From positions 208,345-272,344 of the forward strand of contig MZZL01000137.1 in assembly GCA_002749535.1 (NCBI GenBank): DNA of 64,000 bases, written 5' to 3'. Made by a program: the position numbers and the translations under genes. Shown here piece after piece: positions 38,351 through 50,977 of the stretch (position 1 is the first letter of the stretch; every line of letters begins with the position of its first letter). The notes below the pieces were generated by a model, which was given only the letters and a program-made list of their open reading frames with translations, was not told where the DNA came from and made no database searches. This stretch comes from Apophysomyces variabilis (lineage: Eukaryota > Mucoromycota > Mucoromycetes > Mucorales > Mucoraceae).

Positions 38351-38932
38351 CTTTTTAAAGGCTCGTTGTATAGGTATGAAAACAGAGAATAAGGATCATT
38401 GCCTAGACAATCCAAAGGCCTAGAACTTTTTTTTATCTGCGTACCCGTCTTTGGGTTTCACTTGCAAGTTTCATATCATTAGAAGAAAAATGCAGGCTCC
38501 GCAACCACACAACTCAGCACCCTTTGTCCACTATTCTGTCATTTTCACCTTTCCCTTTTGGATAAAAAATAGCTTCCTTTGGTTTATTTGAATTTCCAGA
38601 ATAAAGAACTTCCGTGGTATTCCCATGCAGCCAGTGAACAATATGAAATAGTATGTTTGTTTTGGATCAGGGTCTATAGTTTGCATGGCAATGGCATACT
38701 ATATTCGCATTTTCCGCTATATGAAAAAAGAGCAACAAACAATAAAATAAGGAGCACTTGTATATTGAAAACAACAAAATCAAAAGCAGAAAATGACTCA
38801 AAGCGTTTGTCATCAACAATAAAGTAATCTATCCAGAGAAAATGTCATACCCAAAGCGGGAAAAACTATTGCCTTATATAACAGTCCCAAGTCATGCCCA
38901 GGAGCCTTTGACCCATTAAGCAAAAACTGATA
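38351..38932. other. Divergent promoter region (RhoGEF / TPR protein)
   Basis: About 580 bases between divergent starts. No coding region recognised; the 82-codon ORF at 38579-38827 has no features. It contains the TATA element listed next. Confidence 0.45.
38875..38881 (+). promoter_or_regulatory. TATA-like box of the TPR gene
   Basis: TATATAA located 52 bases before the ATG at 38933, in good position to start a short leader. Function inferred. Confidence 0.4.
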
Positions 38933-39670
38933 ATGGCACTCGTCCGATCGCTGTTAAACAAGAGGCTCTTTAAGCCCACGCTACCAGCGTTGCGCTTGGC
39001 CACAGTTACACCCTCAAAAACAAGATGTAAAACGACATGGCGTTTATCTGAATATTGCGTCTTTAACCCGTAACGCTGTAGCATTCTTTGCTGGTGCCCC
39101 CCGGCTCGATCGCGTTTCGGATGCAGAAGAACAGATCCGATTGGGAACCTCCTACCTTAACAGCGGCTCTTTGGATATGGTAGGTTTGCATTTGTTGTGG
39201 GATTATTCATCATCGATTAATACAATATCAGGCCATGAATAGTTACCATCGCAGCGTTCAAATTGCGCCAAGTGGTAAGGAATATAAGTTAAACTTCTGG
39301 TTATCCTATGCTTACATCTGCCACAGGTGCTGGTTATTTCAATATTGGTGTTTGTTATTTCCAGATGGGAAAACATAGGGATGCCATCAAGGCATTTGAG
39401 CAATCCCTTGAATACAGCCCAAACTCAGCTGATGCGCATACTAACATTGCTTCAGCTTATTTAATGCTCAAAAACGTTTCTGAAGCTGTTAAGCATCTAG
39501 AACAAGCGTCCAACTTCAACCCCCTGGATGGAGAGGTTCAGTACAATCTAGGATGTGTTTATGAGGCAACAGGCAATTTGGAAGGTGCAAAAACACGGTT
39601 CGAGCGTGCCAAAGATCTCGGTATCGCCAAAGCCGATGATGCACTCACAAAATTAGCTAAGAAAATGTAA
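38933..39670 (+). CDS. TPR-repeat protein, probably mitochondrial
   Basis: Small tetratricopeptide-repeat protein. Four exons. The first encodes MALVRSLLNKRLFKPTLPAL and onward to TPSKTR, rich in Arg/Lys/Leu without acids, a likely mitochondrial presequence. A 55-nt intron at 39027-39081 restores the frame to SFFAGAPRLDRVSDAEEQIR. Two more introns follow at about 39180-39231 and 39275-39327. Three or four TPR units are visible: LGTSYLNSGSLDMAMNSYHR, FNIGVCYFQMGKHRDAIKAF, IASAYLMLKNVSEAVKHLEQ, YNLGCVYEATGNLEGAKTRF, each with the usual small residues at positions 8 and 20. The C-terminus is DALTKLAKKM. About 220 residues. TPRs bind proteins; the partner is unknown. Confidence 0.8.
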
Positions 39671-40233
39671 TTTTTGAATACAATAATACTTTTAGATCTT
39701 TTGCACGTTGTTCCAGTAAAGTGATCATTCTTGTGAATACATAGAAGAATAATCACGATACCAAGGTGTATCTTCATCACGAAGGCAGATTATGATGATT
39801 ATTGGAAGCGAACGATACACTTTACTGGCTGGTATGGGAAAACAGATAGTGGGCTTTTGTTAATCATGTGCGGGTGGGGGAACACGGCGTTTGTTGCGTA
39901 TAAGCAAGGCATACGGAAACGTATATGTGTGACTATGCTGGTCGTTAAAGAGGTGCGAAGAGCTAATAACGGAGCATCATAAGAAATAGGAGATTTCATA
40001 TCGAGTTAAGGTCGCAGTAGTGGCTCGAACGGGTCAAAAATGGATTACTTGGTCTCTTTTCATGGAACAGATGCATGATTGGTAAATAGAATCTTTCGCT
40101 CTTCGTTTGCGTCAGTTGCATTCAGTCCATGATATCCGACGTTGATGTCAAGTCCACCAAAGTTCTTATTGTGGGAATGATCATGCACGCCTTGTGAAGC
40201 GAATCATAATTTATTTTCGATACATATGGTAAT
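39671..40233. other. Convergent intergenic region (TPR / permease)
   Basis: 3' flanks of two convergent genes. No gene, RNA or repeat recognised. Confidence 0.45.
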
Positions 40234-42412
40234 TTAGTGAAATTCTTTAGTTACTTGCTCGGCTGCAGAATCGTCATCCATAATAACGTGCTGTCCATCG
40301 ATAATGCGCACAGGCCCAGTAAACCATTTACGGCCCCAAATAAAGAAGTAGCCTGTAGATAAAATCATGATGAATGCGAAAGGCACAATGGCATAATTCA
40401 TAGTGTCCGGTGTCACAGGAGCTTCAGTAGGGCAAATAAACAGAAAGCAGGTAAACGTAAGCCAAGAAGCAGATATAACGCCCACAATTGTGCTAAATCT
40501 TCCCAGATTCCATGGTCCTAATGTAACGTTAGTCAATAAAGAGACTTGGCATTAAGACGTTTCCAAACGTACCGGGAACGAACTTCTTCCGAGATACCGT
40601 GATGCGAAGGACAATCGGTATAAGATAGGATAGCTGCGATCCAATGGTATTGACAGAAACTATAGCTTCATATGCAGTGCTATTGATCATGTAGAGAACG
40701 CCAACGATGCCAGCAACGATGATGTTAAACCAGACTGCTATTACCGGACTGTTTGTTGTTTTGTTTAGGCTGTGTAAATATTTTGAACATGGCATAGCTC
40801 CATCTCGAGCGAACGCATACACCATACGAGAGCTTCCAAGTGTAAGGGAAGCGCCACAACAGAATATGCTGACCATCACGAACACCAGAAATACCATGGT
40901 CCATTGTTGGCCAACTCCGTCGAGGAAAACCTGCACCATCTGGGGTTGGATTGCGTTTTCGCCAATGATTTGTTTGTCAAAATCTTTGACCAAAAAACTG
41001 ATACCGATTAGGAAGAATAAACCGGATACGACATTGGCTGCAACTGCCACAAGAATTCCAAAAGGAGAGCCTGTCTGGGAATTTTTGGTTTCTACGTTTC
41101 AGAACATCAGCATTCAGCTATATTACACATTGTCGAGATGTTATACCTTCACTCATGTGAGCCGCACTGTCATAGCCAGAAAGAGTGTACTGAGATTGTA
41201 GAATGACGAGCAAAAAAGCATATCCATTACTCGAAAATCCAGAGCCGTTGTAAAATTGTGTGAACTATCGAAAAATATGAGCCTAAACAACGTTCAAGAG
41301 AAAAATGGAAAAGTAAGAACGACTCACGACAAAACTGCCAGTAGCCAGCGGCTTTGTAATTGCCAATCCAGCAACAACAATTAGCAGGATTCCTATCATA
41401 TTTACATAGACTAACGATTCAGTAACATGAAAAGTTTGAGTTATTGTTGGCTTGCTTCCGTTATTGTTAATCACTCACAGGCGCCCTGATTCATGACACC
41501 GTTCCAGCTGACAGCAACTGAGTTCAGAATTCCATGGATTAATAAAATCGCAACAAAAATCCCATATTGCATGTAGACGGTTGTATTCACTTCCGGTCTC
41601 CTAGAAACGCACCTTGTTAAACGGGCACTTGAAAGGAAAAGAGTCTTACCAAACATTAATAATACTAGCGATGAATTGGGCAAGACCGAGGTCGACCGAA
41701 GTTATGCCAACTAGAGAGGAGTTAGAACTCGTGCGCCATAAACGTGTGTTACTTACACGCTAAGCCGATCCAATTACACCAACCTGTCAGCCAACATGCC
41801 AATGGAACCCATTCCGCGGTAGCCAAACGAGAGACCCAGAAATAAAGGCCTATATTGTGATATACGTTATTGAACTGCTCTTGATGGCGAGTACTGATGT
41901 GTACCTCCTGTTGTCGGATATGCACTGCATATCTCCGCTAGAGACATGGCGACGGCCATCGTGAACAATCCGGTGATAATCCAACCCTTTATAACAAAGG
42001 TTAGTAAAACAAAATAAAGTATTCATTATCTAATGATTTACAAAGATGACACCAGAAGAACCAGAATCGCTCATTGCATCACCCCACATCTAAAATTAAG
42101 ATTGATTAGGATTCCTTTTGGTCTAAAAAGTACACAGATTTGTTTGTGTTGTAATTTTTGGTCTCACAGGTGTCAGTCCACTCAAGACAGAGCAACAAGA
42201 AAATGCAATGGCAAAATTAGAAAAGGCCGAGATTGAACGGCTAAGGTCCTGTTTTTTTTGAAGAGAAAAGATTCAGCAAGCTCATATGAGTCCTATTTCT
42301 CTACCTGACTGTAGCCGAGCGATTGAAGCAAAAGCTCATCAGGATCAAAGCGACGTTGTCCCGCTTCAAGAGGTTTTTCAGATGGTGATTTTTCTTTATC
42401 TAAGGCATTCAT
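40234..42412 (-). CDS. APC-family amine/amino-acid permease (GABA/choline type)
   Basis: Twelve-helix proton-coupled transporter of the amino acid-polyamine-organocation superfamily, in the amino acid/choline group that includes yeast Uga4 and Hnm1. ATG 42412 (MNALDKEKSPSEKPLEAGQR); the longer frame upstream is not needed. About ten introns; two short exons between 42030 and 42240 supply DLSRSISAFSNFAIAFS and WGDAMSDSGSSG, so helix 1 is complete. Other landmarks: AMSLAEICSAYPTTGGTYFW, LTGWCNWIGLA, GIFVAILLIHGILNSVAV, QSQYTLSGYDSAAHMSEE (family motif), NVVSGLFFLIGISFLV, SRMVYAFARDGAMPCSKYL, and the last helices SASWLTFTCFLFICPTE and AIVPFAFIMILSTGYFFIWG. The substrate (GABA, choline, polyamine or an amino acid) cannot be told from sequence. 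Confidence 0.9.
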
Positions 42413-43899
42413 ACGTTGTGTTGTAGAAAAAGGATAAACACTGTCAAGGAAGGTTGAATCGAAAAGCGAGATTTTTATACAAGTACACAGTCTCAAAATG
42501 GAAACAACGTCCTGATGATAGGATTCCGTTGGCCAAGATAACAGTAGTACGACCTTATCAGTTAAGAAAAATAACCATGTGTATATAAATAACATTGTGC
42601 CCACTACGAATTGAAGAAATAAGAATCATGTACTCCATTGCATAAACTATATAGTGAACTCAATGGTTTAAGTGTACGCCTTAGACACATGCATAGCGAA
42701 CAATCCGGGCGCGCCTCAATCTTTTTTCCCTTGTCGATCGTAGCACAACTGATTACAGTTTGATTCACTCGCAAGGGTAAAATTAGTCATCCGCTGTAGG
42801 TTCATTGGTGAATTACTGGGATCTTTCCCATTTCCATTGTGAGACTTTCTCCAAACAAAGTAAAAGAGGTCATGTGCTAAAAATCCTCAATAGGTCTGTC
42901 CGCTAGAACGAAATAGAGACAGCTATATTTCTTTATGACTAACATCACCGTTGAATACTCTAGATGCTTGAGGTAACGGTGTAGTTTTGGTACTACTATT
43001 TGACGAGTGTGACCTATCTGTCTTGGAAAAGGAGCACATAGATACACCGATGCATAGCCTGTACCGTCTTGCAAACTCAACCAAAAAAAAAATATCCCTG
43101 ATTACACTTTTTCCACGGTATCCAAATCCGAGTATCTCTCCGTGGACATTTACTTTTCCAGTAGTGAACCAATTTTTACTTTAACAACTGGTCGACAGCA
43201 AGTTTAGTCCATTCTTTCCCCTCCTCCATCTGTACTATCCATTCATCCGTTTCGTTTGACCAACAAGTGTAAATCCCATCTGGACTGCCGCCTGCATGAC
43301 AGACTCAGCATAGCGAGTTGCTACAATGCATTCCTTTAATTTATTATCGACTTTATTCGAACAAAGCCAATTTTGGCCCAAGACACTGTAAATTGACACA
43401 GAGGTAACTTAGAGATTGTGCGCAAGTATTTTTTCCACTTCGTTACCTCTTCCACTCAACTTGGCCTAACCAATCAAGATGTTACACTCATCCAGCAAGA
43501 GATCACTGCGAATTACTTTAATTCTACCTTAATCGGTTCCTTTCTAACCTATTGAGATCGCCTTCTGTTTTAACTGATCCATGGTGATCAATATCAAAAA
43601 GGACCAGGAATAGTCAATAAGATATATTTGCCCAACGTTTATCTTGAATATTCTTAATAAGAAGCAATACTCTTGGTTATAAAACTCTGAAGGAACACTT
43701 GCTGCTCACTTTTATTTTGCCTTTTGCTTACCACAAGCCTTAATTAACGAACACGATCGTTATTCTGGCGCGCATAGTTTAACCTGAGAGCAAATCAAAA
43801 ACTATTCGTTACAGCAGATTGGCGCCAGTCCAACTCCGCTCACATACGAGGATTCCAGCCTGTTTTTGGCTTGCACTGTTGGCTTAAAATTCTTTGTAC
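42413..43899. other. 1.5-kb divergent intergenic region (permease / PPR)
   Basis: No gene recognised. Short ORFs at 42877-43080 (minus) and 42987-43184 (plus) overlap antisense and lack conserved features. No inverted or direct repeats noticed. It presumably carries the permease promoter at its left end and the PPR promoter at its right end. Confidence 0.45.
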
Positions 43900-45033
43900 A
43901 TGGCGTCAAGAACGGGCATACGCCTGCTAAAACTGGGTGCCTTGCATACCAAAAATAAACTATGCTACCAGTCAACTTTGCGGATCCCTACCTGTTATCG
44001 TCGCTACGCAACCGCATGTTCCAATTGGTCGCGATGGTACTCATCACGAACGCCAGATGCAACAATGCATGTCAAGGATACGGCGCATTACAATCAGTTG
44101 TTAACTGATCTTGCTGAGAAAGGCGAGGCAAACAAAGCACAAGAGCTTTACGACAAAGTGTTTAGATACCGAGAATGCGAGGCCGACATGAACACGTACA
44201 CGCAGCTTATGCTAGCCTATCTCCGTTCTGGCCAGCTTGACAGTGCCATGGGTATATATTATGAGCTACTGAATCATCACGAAGAGGCAGTAGCAGAGAC
44301 TCGGAAATCCCACCTCAAATTGGATAGCTTATTTTACCATACACTCATTGCTGCGCTGACCAAGAACGTTGTTAATACTAAAATTTCGGGAGAGCAGGTC
44401 ATTTACGCGTACACGGTTGATGACGACGCCAATGAATGGCTTAGCACGGATGAAGATGATCATCCCGCACTACGAGCAGCCCTTGCAATGTTCAAGGACA
44501 TGCGGCAGCTGGATATCCAACCCAGCAAAGAAATCTATCGCGATTTATTACGAGCCTGTGGCGAGCATAAGGACAGTTATGTCTTGGAACACATTCATCG
44601 ATTACTCCGCATGGACATTTTTTTTGACCCGGATGCCATTATGGATGCTGAACTGATGAAAGCATATCACCGAATTGGCAATAATGAGCAGGTGCTGCAA
44701 ATTTGGGATACGACCCAATCCGGGGATAGCGTGGATCAAGATATAGTCACGGTTCTTTTGGAGAGCACTAGGCACAACGTTCATCAAGCAAGGAGTATAT
44801 GGAAGCTGCTAACTGAGGAAGGCTATGCTTTTAATACCAAACACCACCATATGTACATCGAAATACTATGTCGACATTCAAAAGAAGGCTGGGAAGAGGC
44901 ATGGAAACTGGTGAATTCAAAATCTCTTGCAGACGAAGGAACTGTAAATATATTGACCCGTTTTTCTGAGCAAAATCACCTCTCAGAAGAAGATGCAGCA
45001 GCCTATGAGGCGTGGAAACAAATAGTACTTTAA
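43900..45033 (+). CDS. Mitochondrial pentatricopeptide-repeat (PPR) protein
   Basis: Single-exon 377-residue protein. The chosen ATG at 43900 (MASRTGIRLLKLGALHTKNK) starts an Arg/Lys-rich N-terminus of about 50 residues without acids, typical of mitochondrial import. Several 35-residue helical-pair repeats follow: YNQLLTDLAEKGEANKAQEL, NTYTQLMLAYLRSGQLDSAM, FYHTLIAALTKN, AALAMFKDMRQLDIQPSKEI, each with the Y/N-x-x-L...G...A pattern of PPRs. PPR proteins bind organellar RNA; the likely role is processing, stability or translation of a mitochondrial transcript, target unknown. An acidic insert (VDDDANEWLSTDEDDHPALR) sits near residue 190. Confidence 0.82.
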   Translation: MASRTGIRLLKLGALHTKNKLCYQSTLRIPTCYRRYATACSNWSRWYSSRTPDATMHVKDTAHYNQLLTDLAEKGEANKAQELYDKVFRYRECEADMNTYTQLMLAYLRSGQLDSAMGIYYELLNHHEEAVAETRKSHLKLDSLFYHTLIAALTKNVVNTKISGEQVIYAYTVDDDANEWLSTDEDDHPALRAALAMFKDMRQLDIQPSKEIYRDLLRACGEHKDSYVLEHIHRLLRMDIFFDPDAIMDAELMKAYHRIGNNEQVLQIWDTTQSGDSVDQDIVTVLLESTRHNVHQARSIWKLLTEEGYAFNTKHHHMYIEILCRHSKEGWEEAWKLVNSKSLADEGTVNILTRFSEQNHLSEEDAAAYEAWKQIVL

Positions 45034-45191
45034 TAACAACAATAAATCGCTCGATCTTATGTTGTATCTCTGCTCTAATGTCATTAAAAGAATCACAAAC
45101 TGGTATTTGAGCGCAGTGGTGATACCTGGGGAAACAAAAAATTGAGAAGGTACCATGATGGCATCCAAGAAAAAGAAAAAGGAGGGACATG

Positions 45192-47785
45192 CTAAAATTC
45201 AGGAAACCGGTCTTCAAAAGTCGGGTCTGCGTCTGGTGCCTGTGCAACGGCGGTTTCAAATGATAGCTCTTGGATAAACGCCTTGAGATCTTCTCCAGCA
45301 GCCGTGCCATGCTCAAACCGATTTCTTTCTTCAATTTTCTTCAGATCGTTTTCATGCTTTCGGATATCTAACCCGATTAAACTGATTTCCATATGGATAC
45401 TGTTGACATTGTCTTCGATATCCCGCAAAGATTTTTCAACCGTATCAGCATAATCCTTGAAGTCAGCACGCTCTTCATCAATCTTGCGACATTCAGCGGA
45501 AATATCCACCGTACTTGTTTTTCCGGTAATCTTCCCCATCCTGGCGGCAACCATGGCTTTAGCCTTCGCCCGGATTCGGTCGCTTTCTGTTATTTCGCCA
45601 TTGGGTCCAGTCCCTACAATTTCCAGAGTCGGGGCTGACGGATTCGTAGCCTTCGCAGCTTTGGCTTTAACTAACTGCACTTTCTTTTCTGCAAGATCAT
45701 CCTCTGTCTCTTTCAATTGCCGTATGAGTTCCCGGACAGTGTTGTCTAACAGGTATTGTATCTCTGATTCTAGCGATTTCTCTTGTTCCGCAAGGCTTGA
45801 TAGCTCATATGTCTTTTGAATGTACTCATCCCACAGGCGATTGGCATCACCACTTGTTGAGTTGCTTATTTCTTTCTGCAGCTCTTTAATTTTGTCTTTT
45901 AGATCCTCTATGTCTTTCTGCTCGGTATAGGAGAGTTCGCTGAAACCTTTGGGCTTTCTATGCATCGATTCGTACTCGATTGTTGCGATGCGTTCTTTAT
46001 GCTCTCCTATCTGTTTTCGAAGGTCAGATATTCTGGTTGCTTTGCCTCGATACGCATAACTAGAAGTGGTGGCAGAGCGTGATGGCGATGGGGAGACGGA
46101 ATCATCACGAGCTTGTCCCCACCGGCTTCTATCGGGTCCCATTCTTCGAGCGCTTGATACATAACCTACATCCGTGTCTCTGTCCTCCACATCTTTCTTT
46201 GCATGTCGTGATGGGCTAACTGACCGAGCTCTTTGGGTTACCCGAGTAGGCGGCGATAACAACGAAGGTGAGGATTCACCGAAACTGGATATACTTTTCT
46301 TTTGAGCAATTCCTTGCAAAATAGATTGCTTCAAGGCGCTCACGCTTTCCTTTAGCTCACGAGTTGACGGTGGTATAAGTTCCGGAGGAAGTGTTGTTGG
46401 GACATCGTATCCATTCAATTTACGGTAAATAAGGTGCATTGCCACGGAAAATTCATCGACATTAAGCTTTCCTTGATTGTTCGGATCTGACAAATTCCTG
46501 CAATAACCCATACATTAGTTGATCAGTCTAGTATGTCATCATCAAAGCGGAATACAGAAACTGTTTTTTTACCAGATCTGCATTAACACGTTTTGCGATA
46601 GCCCTGACTGTGTAAATATCTCTTTTGCCTTTTCACCGGTTAGAAAACCTTTCTTGTCAGAATCCCAAGCATCAAAGATCTTCTTGTAACGCTTCTTCTC
46701 TTCTGTTGTCACAGCCCATGGTATCTTCACTTTACTTGACATACTTTGGAACTGTGTAGTTGGTTGAAAGCTGGCAGAGCTTTGAGGCATCATGCGGTTC
46801 GCAAAATCCAAGTTATTTCCGTGCATTCCCGTAGGCATTGGTACATTGGTTCCCGAAAAAGTAGTAGCTCCCGTCATCATAGGTACTTGCAATCCAGTCG
46901 TCATAGGCTGTTGATATCCCGTCATTTGAGCTTGCAGCGGGTGGCCGCCAGACATTGTATTTAACATGGATGACGAGTATGATCGTGGTTGGAATCCTGT
47001 CGCTGAAGGTTGCTGAATAGCTGGTACGATCCCTGTTGCTTGGGAGGCAATTCCTCCCCCAGACTGTATCATTCTTACAGCATTCTTTATCTCGTTGCTA
47101 ATTGCTTCTGGTAGAACTTGAGGAATATCCCTGCCTGTCATTTTCATCGATGTCAGGTACATGGCAAGAGCAAATTCGGGAAATGTTAGTTGTGGCGTCT
47201 GGGTCACATTGGCAAGGTCCCTAAAGGAAGCATTTAAAATCAACCCATCAACTAATAAATTAGAATGGGTACCAAATCTGAGCCAGTGCTGCATCGCCGA
47301 GATTGGATCGAGAGAGGACATTTTTGGCTTCGGCAGCTGTATATGCAGCGAGTTTAGGTCCCATCAATCAAGCAAGGAAACATACCAGATAAATGTTTGC
47401 TATCTGTAGAAGCTTGAACAAAAAGGGATTCGTATCTATTCTGATCGGCTTGTGCAAGGAAACTGAGTCGAATGCCTACAAAGTTAAAGGACCTACATTA
47501 GTGCTTCATTAAAACAGGAAGAATCAACTGGGAAATGGGCTGTATATGACAGACAACTTTGAGTCAAAGGTGAATTTTCTCCAGATGACCCCCAAAATGC
47601 TAAACAACTAGTAACTTGCCTGCTGATGGACCTGCCATGCCTTCTTGCAATACTTGTGCGTTAGACAAAAACCAGTCTGTCTGGGTAGTGAAGTCCCCTC
47701 CCGAGAACGTGTGCGGAGACTTAAATCACAAATAGTGCACTGAGGAACCGAAAGAGTCAAAAATCACGTCGTAGCTATTGTTCAT
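45192..47785 (-). CDS. PAN1: Pan1-like EH-domain endocytosis scaffold
   Basis: Scaffold of the Pan1/End3/Sla1 actin-regulatory complex at cortical endocytic patches. The gene start was traced to ATG 47785 (MNNSYD, then SPHTFSGGDFTTQTDWFLSN). Two EH domains: the first from RLSFLAQADQNRYESLFVQA through AAEAKNVLSRSNLGDAALAQ and TFPEFALAMYL; the second from WAVTTEEKKRYKKIFDAWDS, with the DSDKKGFLTG EF-loop, through KLNVDEFSVAMHLIYRKLNG. Between them is a linker with repeated Q-x-T-G motifs (QATG, SATGF, QMTGYQ, PMTTG), resembling the phosphosites of Prk1/Ark1 kinases. A long coiled coil follows (45250-46030). It ends FEDRFPEF at 45192, so the proline-rich and WH2-like C-terminus of yeast Pan1 is absent. 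One intron is GC-AG (donor near 47617). Confidence 0.87.
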
Positions 47786-48183
47786 CTGCCTTAATGGGCA
47801 AATACGATCTGCTAAAGCAATAGGCTTTAGCATTATTAATATTTGGGGATTTCTAAGATTTTGAAGCTACCCTTAGAGATCGCAGTGATAATACTACCAT
47901 ACGGGATAAAGTATGACTAGGCTCTGTGCTTTAGCCCTCCCGATCTTGGTAAAGCTGGTTTAACGATACCGCGTATTCAACAGAAATTTACAGCGCTTTG
48001 TCACAGATAGAATAACAATATGAAGAAGCAATAAGACTATTTCATCGTTTTTACCCGTCTTTGTCTGCACGGATTACAACTCGTCGAAATCATAAACGAC
48101 AATCGCTCGCCTTACATTGAAACTCCGAAATAAATGGGTGGCATGCATTCGTGCTTGACCCTTGACACGGCGCTAACAATACC
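47786..48183. other. Divergent promoter region (PAN1 / OCT1)
   Basis: About 400 bases between divergent starts; no coding signal and no clear TATA element. Function as shared upstream region is inferred. Confidence 0.4.
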
Positions 48184-50688
48184 ATGTTAATGCAGGTACT
48201 GAAAGCTGTATCAAACAGTAATCTGTACTGCTCTCCCATACGAAGCAAATTTTCTGGTGCCTCATTACGACTTTCACACCGCCTAGTTTCGACAGTTAAT
48301 TCACACAATAGCCTCAGTCCATGCGGCTCAGGACAGGATCAAGACAACGATTACCTGCGTTTACTATTTGATGATAAAGATATATGGCGACAACACCGTG
48401 AAGCAGCCTTTCTTTCCACGCCTACCAAGTCTTCGTTTTATAATATCAACCGATCGAATAAGATCGGCTTATTTCAGAATCCTAACTTCGTAGATGCTCA
48501 AGGCTTCGATTATGCCACAAAGCAGGCCATTCAAAGAGCACAACTAATCGTGGAAAGGATATGCAAGGCACCAGAAAACGGACCGGCAGAAATGCGCAAG
48601 GTCGTGAAAAACCTTGATCGCCTTTCTGACACGCTTTGCAGCGTAATCGATATGGCTGAGCTCATCCGTAACGCCCATCCAGATGAAAAGATCATGGAAG
48701 CCGCCAATAAAACATACTCTGATTTATGTTCTTATATGAACACATTGAACACAGACGTTCGCATTCATCAGGTATCGAAATTACCTCAGAAAAATCAATT
48801 GCAAACCATATCTTTACGATAACCGAACCGCAGGTTTTGGCACAAGTACTAGCCGATAAGTCAATTGTACAGAAGTTTGGTGCGGACGAACACACGGCAG
48901 CAATTGTTTTCATGCGTGATTTCGAAAAGTCCGGTATTCATCTTCCGGAGGAGCAACGCGCTAAGTTCGTGGGACTCTCCGACCGTATCATCCTACTTGG
49001 TCGCGAATTTATCCAGCGAGATCCACGCGCAATTGATAATGTTAAAGTTCCAAAATCTTTGTTAAAAGCCATCGGACACAGTACTTCGGGCTCAGGCAGG
49101 GTAAACGCAGACTATACACTTGTCCCTACGGATTCGTCAACTTGTCAGCTTTTGTTGAAATATTCACCAAACGAACAAGTCCGCAAACAAATTTACGAAG
49201 CGGTGAATTCAGCCAACAAGGAAAGCATCTTGATTTTGGAGCAGCTTATGAAAACACGAGCAGAACTGGCCAGACTTGTTGGTAAGAGCTCTTTTGCAGA
49301 GTTACAACTTCAAGATAAGATGGCAAAGAATCCACGTAAGTCATCCTCGCTATCTGGACTGGCCGTTAGCTAAGTTGCGCTTAGAAAACGTGGATGCTTT
49401 CTTACAGACACTTTTACGCCATCAACGACCTGCTGCCGAAAAAGATATTTTAAAGCTGCGTGAAACAATGATGCGTGCGGAACAATTGGATTCTTTACCA
49501 GTTGTAAACGCCTGGAATCGCGATTACTATATGCAAATGCACAATACATCAGACGCAAGCTCAAATCGGATGGTTGCACCGTACTTCTCCGTCGGTTCAG
49601 TAATACAAGGGCTTTCCACTCTGTTTAAGCATTTATACGGCGTACAATTTGAAGCAGCGCATCTGCTGCCTGGTGAATCATGGCACGAAGATGTCCGCAA
49701 ACTAAACGTTATATGTGAACGAGAAGGAAAAATCGGTACTATTTATTGCGATTTATTTGATCGTCCTGGGAAGACTACAAATGCAGCTCACTATACCGTA
49801 CGCACATCTCGCCGAGTGGACGATGACGACGAGCGTAACGATGTACGTTATGCATTTCCGGGTGAAGACGTGTCAGCTGCGGATTTTCTGCCTCCCACAG
49901 TCCAATCCGCTGAACCTATCAGGGGCCGCGAAGGGCGTTTCCAGCTTCCTGTCATAGCACTCACATGCGATTTTGTCAATAGGGGCAATAACCGCTGCTT
50001 GCTTTCCATGTTTGAGGTGGAAACCTTATTTCATGAAATGGGTCACGCTATGCATTCTATGTTGGGGCGTACCGATTTTCATAATGTGGCTGGCACTCGG
50101 TGTGCAACAGATTTTGTGGAACTTCCCTCTATATTAATGGAGCATTTTGTGTGGCACCCAGATGTACTTCCGCTCTTTTGTAGAGACTATATCACGAACC
50201 AAAAGTTATCCCCAGAGTCAATCCAAGCATATTTACAACAGAAACGTCGATTCAGCGCCATCGAAGTTAACAGTCAGATTTTGATGGCATTGCTGGATCA
50301 GCAGTACCATTCTATGAAAGCTATGGATCCAGCGTTCTCGAGTGCAGACATATGGTATTCAATTCAAGATCGTTTTGGATTATTCCCTAGTGTGCCCGGT
50401 ACCATGTGGCCCGTCCAGTTTGGGCACCTCTTTGGGTATGGCGCAGGGTATTATTCTTACCTGTTTGATCGAACACTTGCTCGCCGAGTATGGGAGAAAT
50501 GCTTCCAGAAGAATCCTTTAGATCGAGAAAAAGGTTTAGCTTTTAGAGACAATCTGTTGAAATGGGGAGGAGCGCGTGATCCATGGAAATGTGTTGCGGA
50601 AGTATTAGGCGGACACGATGGCGAACGGATAGCCGAGGGTGATGAGGATGCTATGAGAGTTGTTGGTGACTGGGGTATTGACGTGTAA
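48184..50688 (+). CDS. OCT1: Mitochondrial intermediate peptidase (Oct1/MIP)
   Basis: M3A-family zinc metallopeptidase of the mitochondrial matrix that removes an octapeptide from precursors already cut by the processing peptidase. Three exons (48184-48771, 48834-49335, 49385-50688) give 797 residues. An N-terminal presequence (MLMQVLKAVSNSNLYCSPIR) is followed by MIP-specific FQNPNFVDAQGFDY and GFDYATKQAIQRAQ blocks. The catalytic site is VETLFHEMGHAMHSMLGRT (HExxH with metal-binding His and catalytic Glu), and the third zinc ligand is the Glu in FVELPSILMEHF. Further family blocks: QLPVIALTCDF and FGHLFGYGAGYYSYLFDR. Length and layout match yeast Oct1 and human MIPEP. A second Met three codons in could also start it. 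Confidence 0.95.
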
Positions 50689-50977
50689 ATACAGATGTTA
50701 TGCCCTTAATCATGTTTGAAACACTATAGACTATAGAAAAATGTATCAACTGCACCTGTAAGTAAAAAGAACGATAACAGCACCCAGCTCCTGTAAAACC
50801 CAAGCATTGGTAGAAAGCAAGAAGATCAAGTATAAACAAAACTGTGTAATATTTCGCTGAGAAGTGTGCCTGCCAATGACCAGATACATTTCGGCGTCCT
50901 AAGTGAGTGACGATGCTTAAAAACCACTTCCATTTTAAGTTTGCACCTGCTGTGCTCTGTCGAATTGAACATCAGAC

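Noticed and set aside
38933..39180. Apparent +1 frameshift between the TPR gene N-terminus and its repeats
   Set aside because: A 55-nt GT-AG intron at 39027-39081 restores the frame and gives TPSKTR|SFFAGAPRL, so no mutation is needed.
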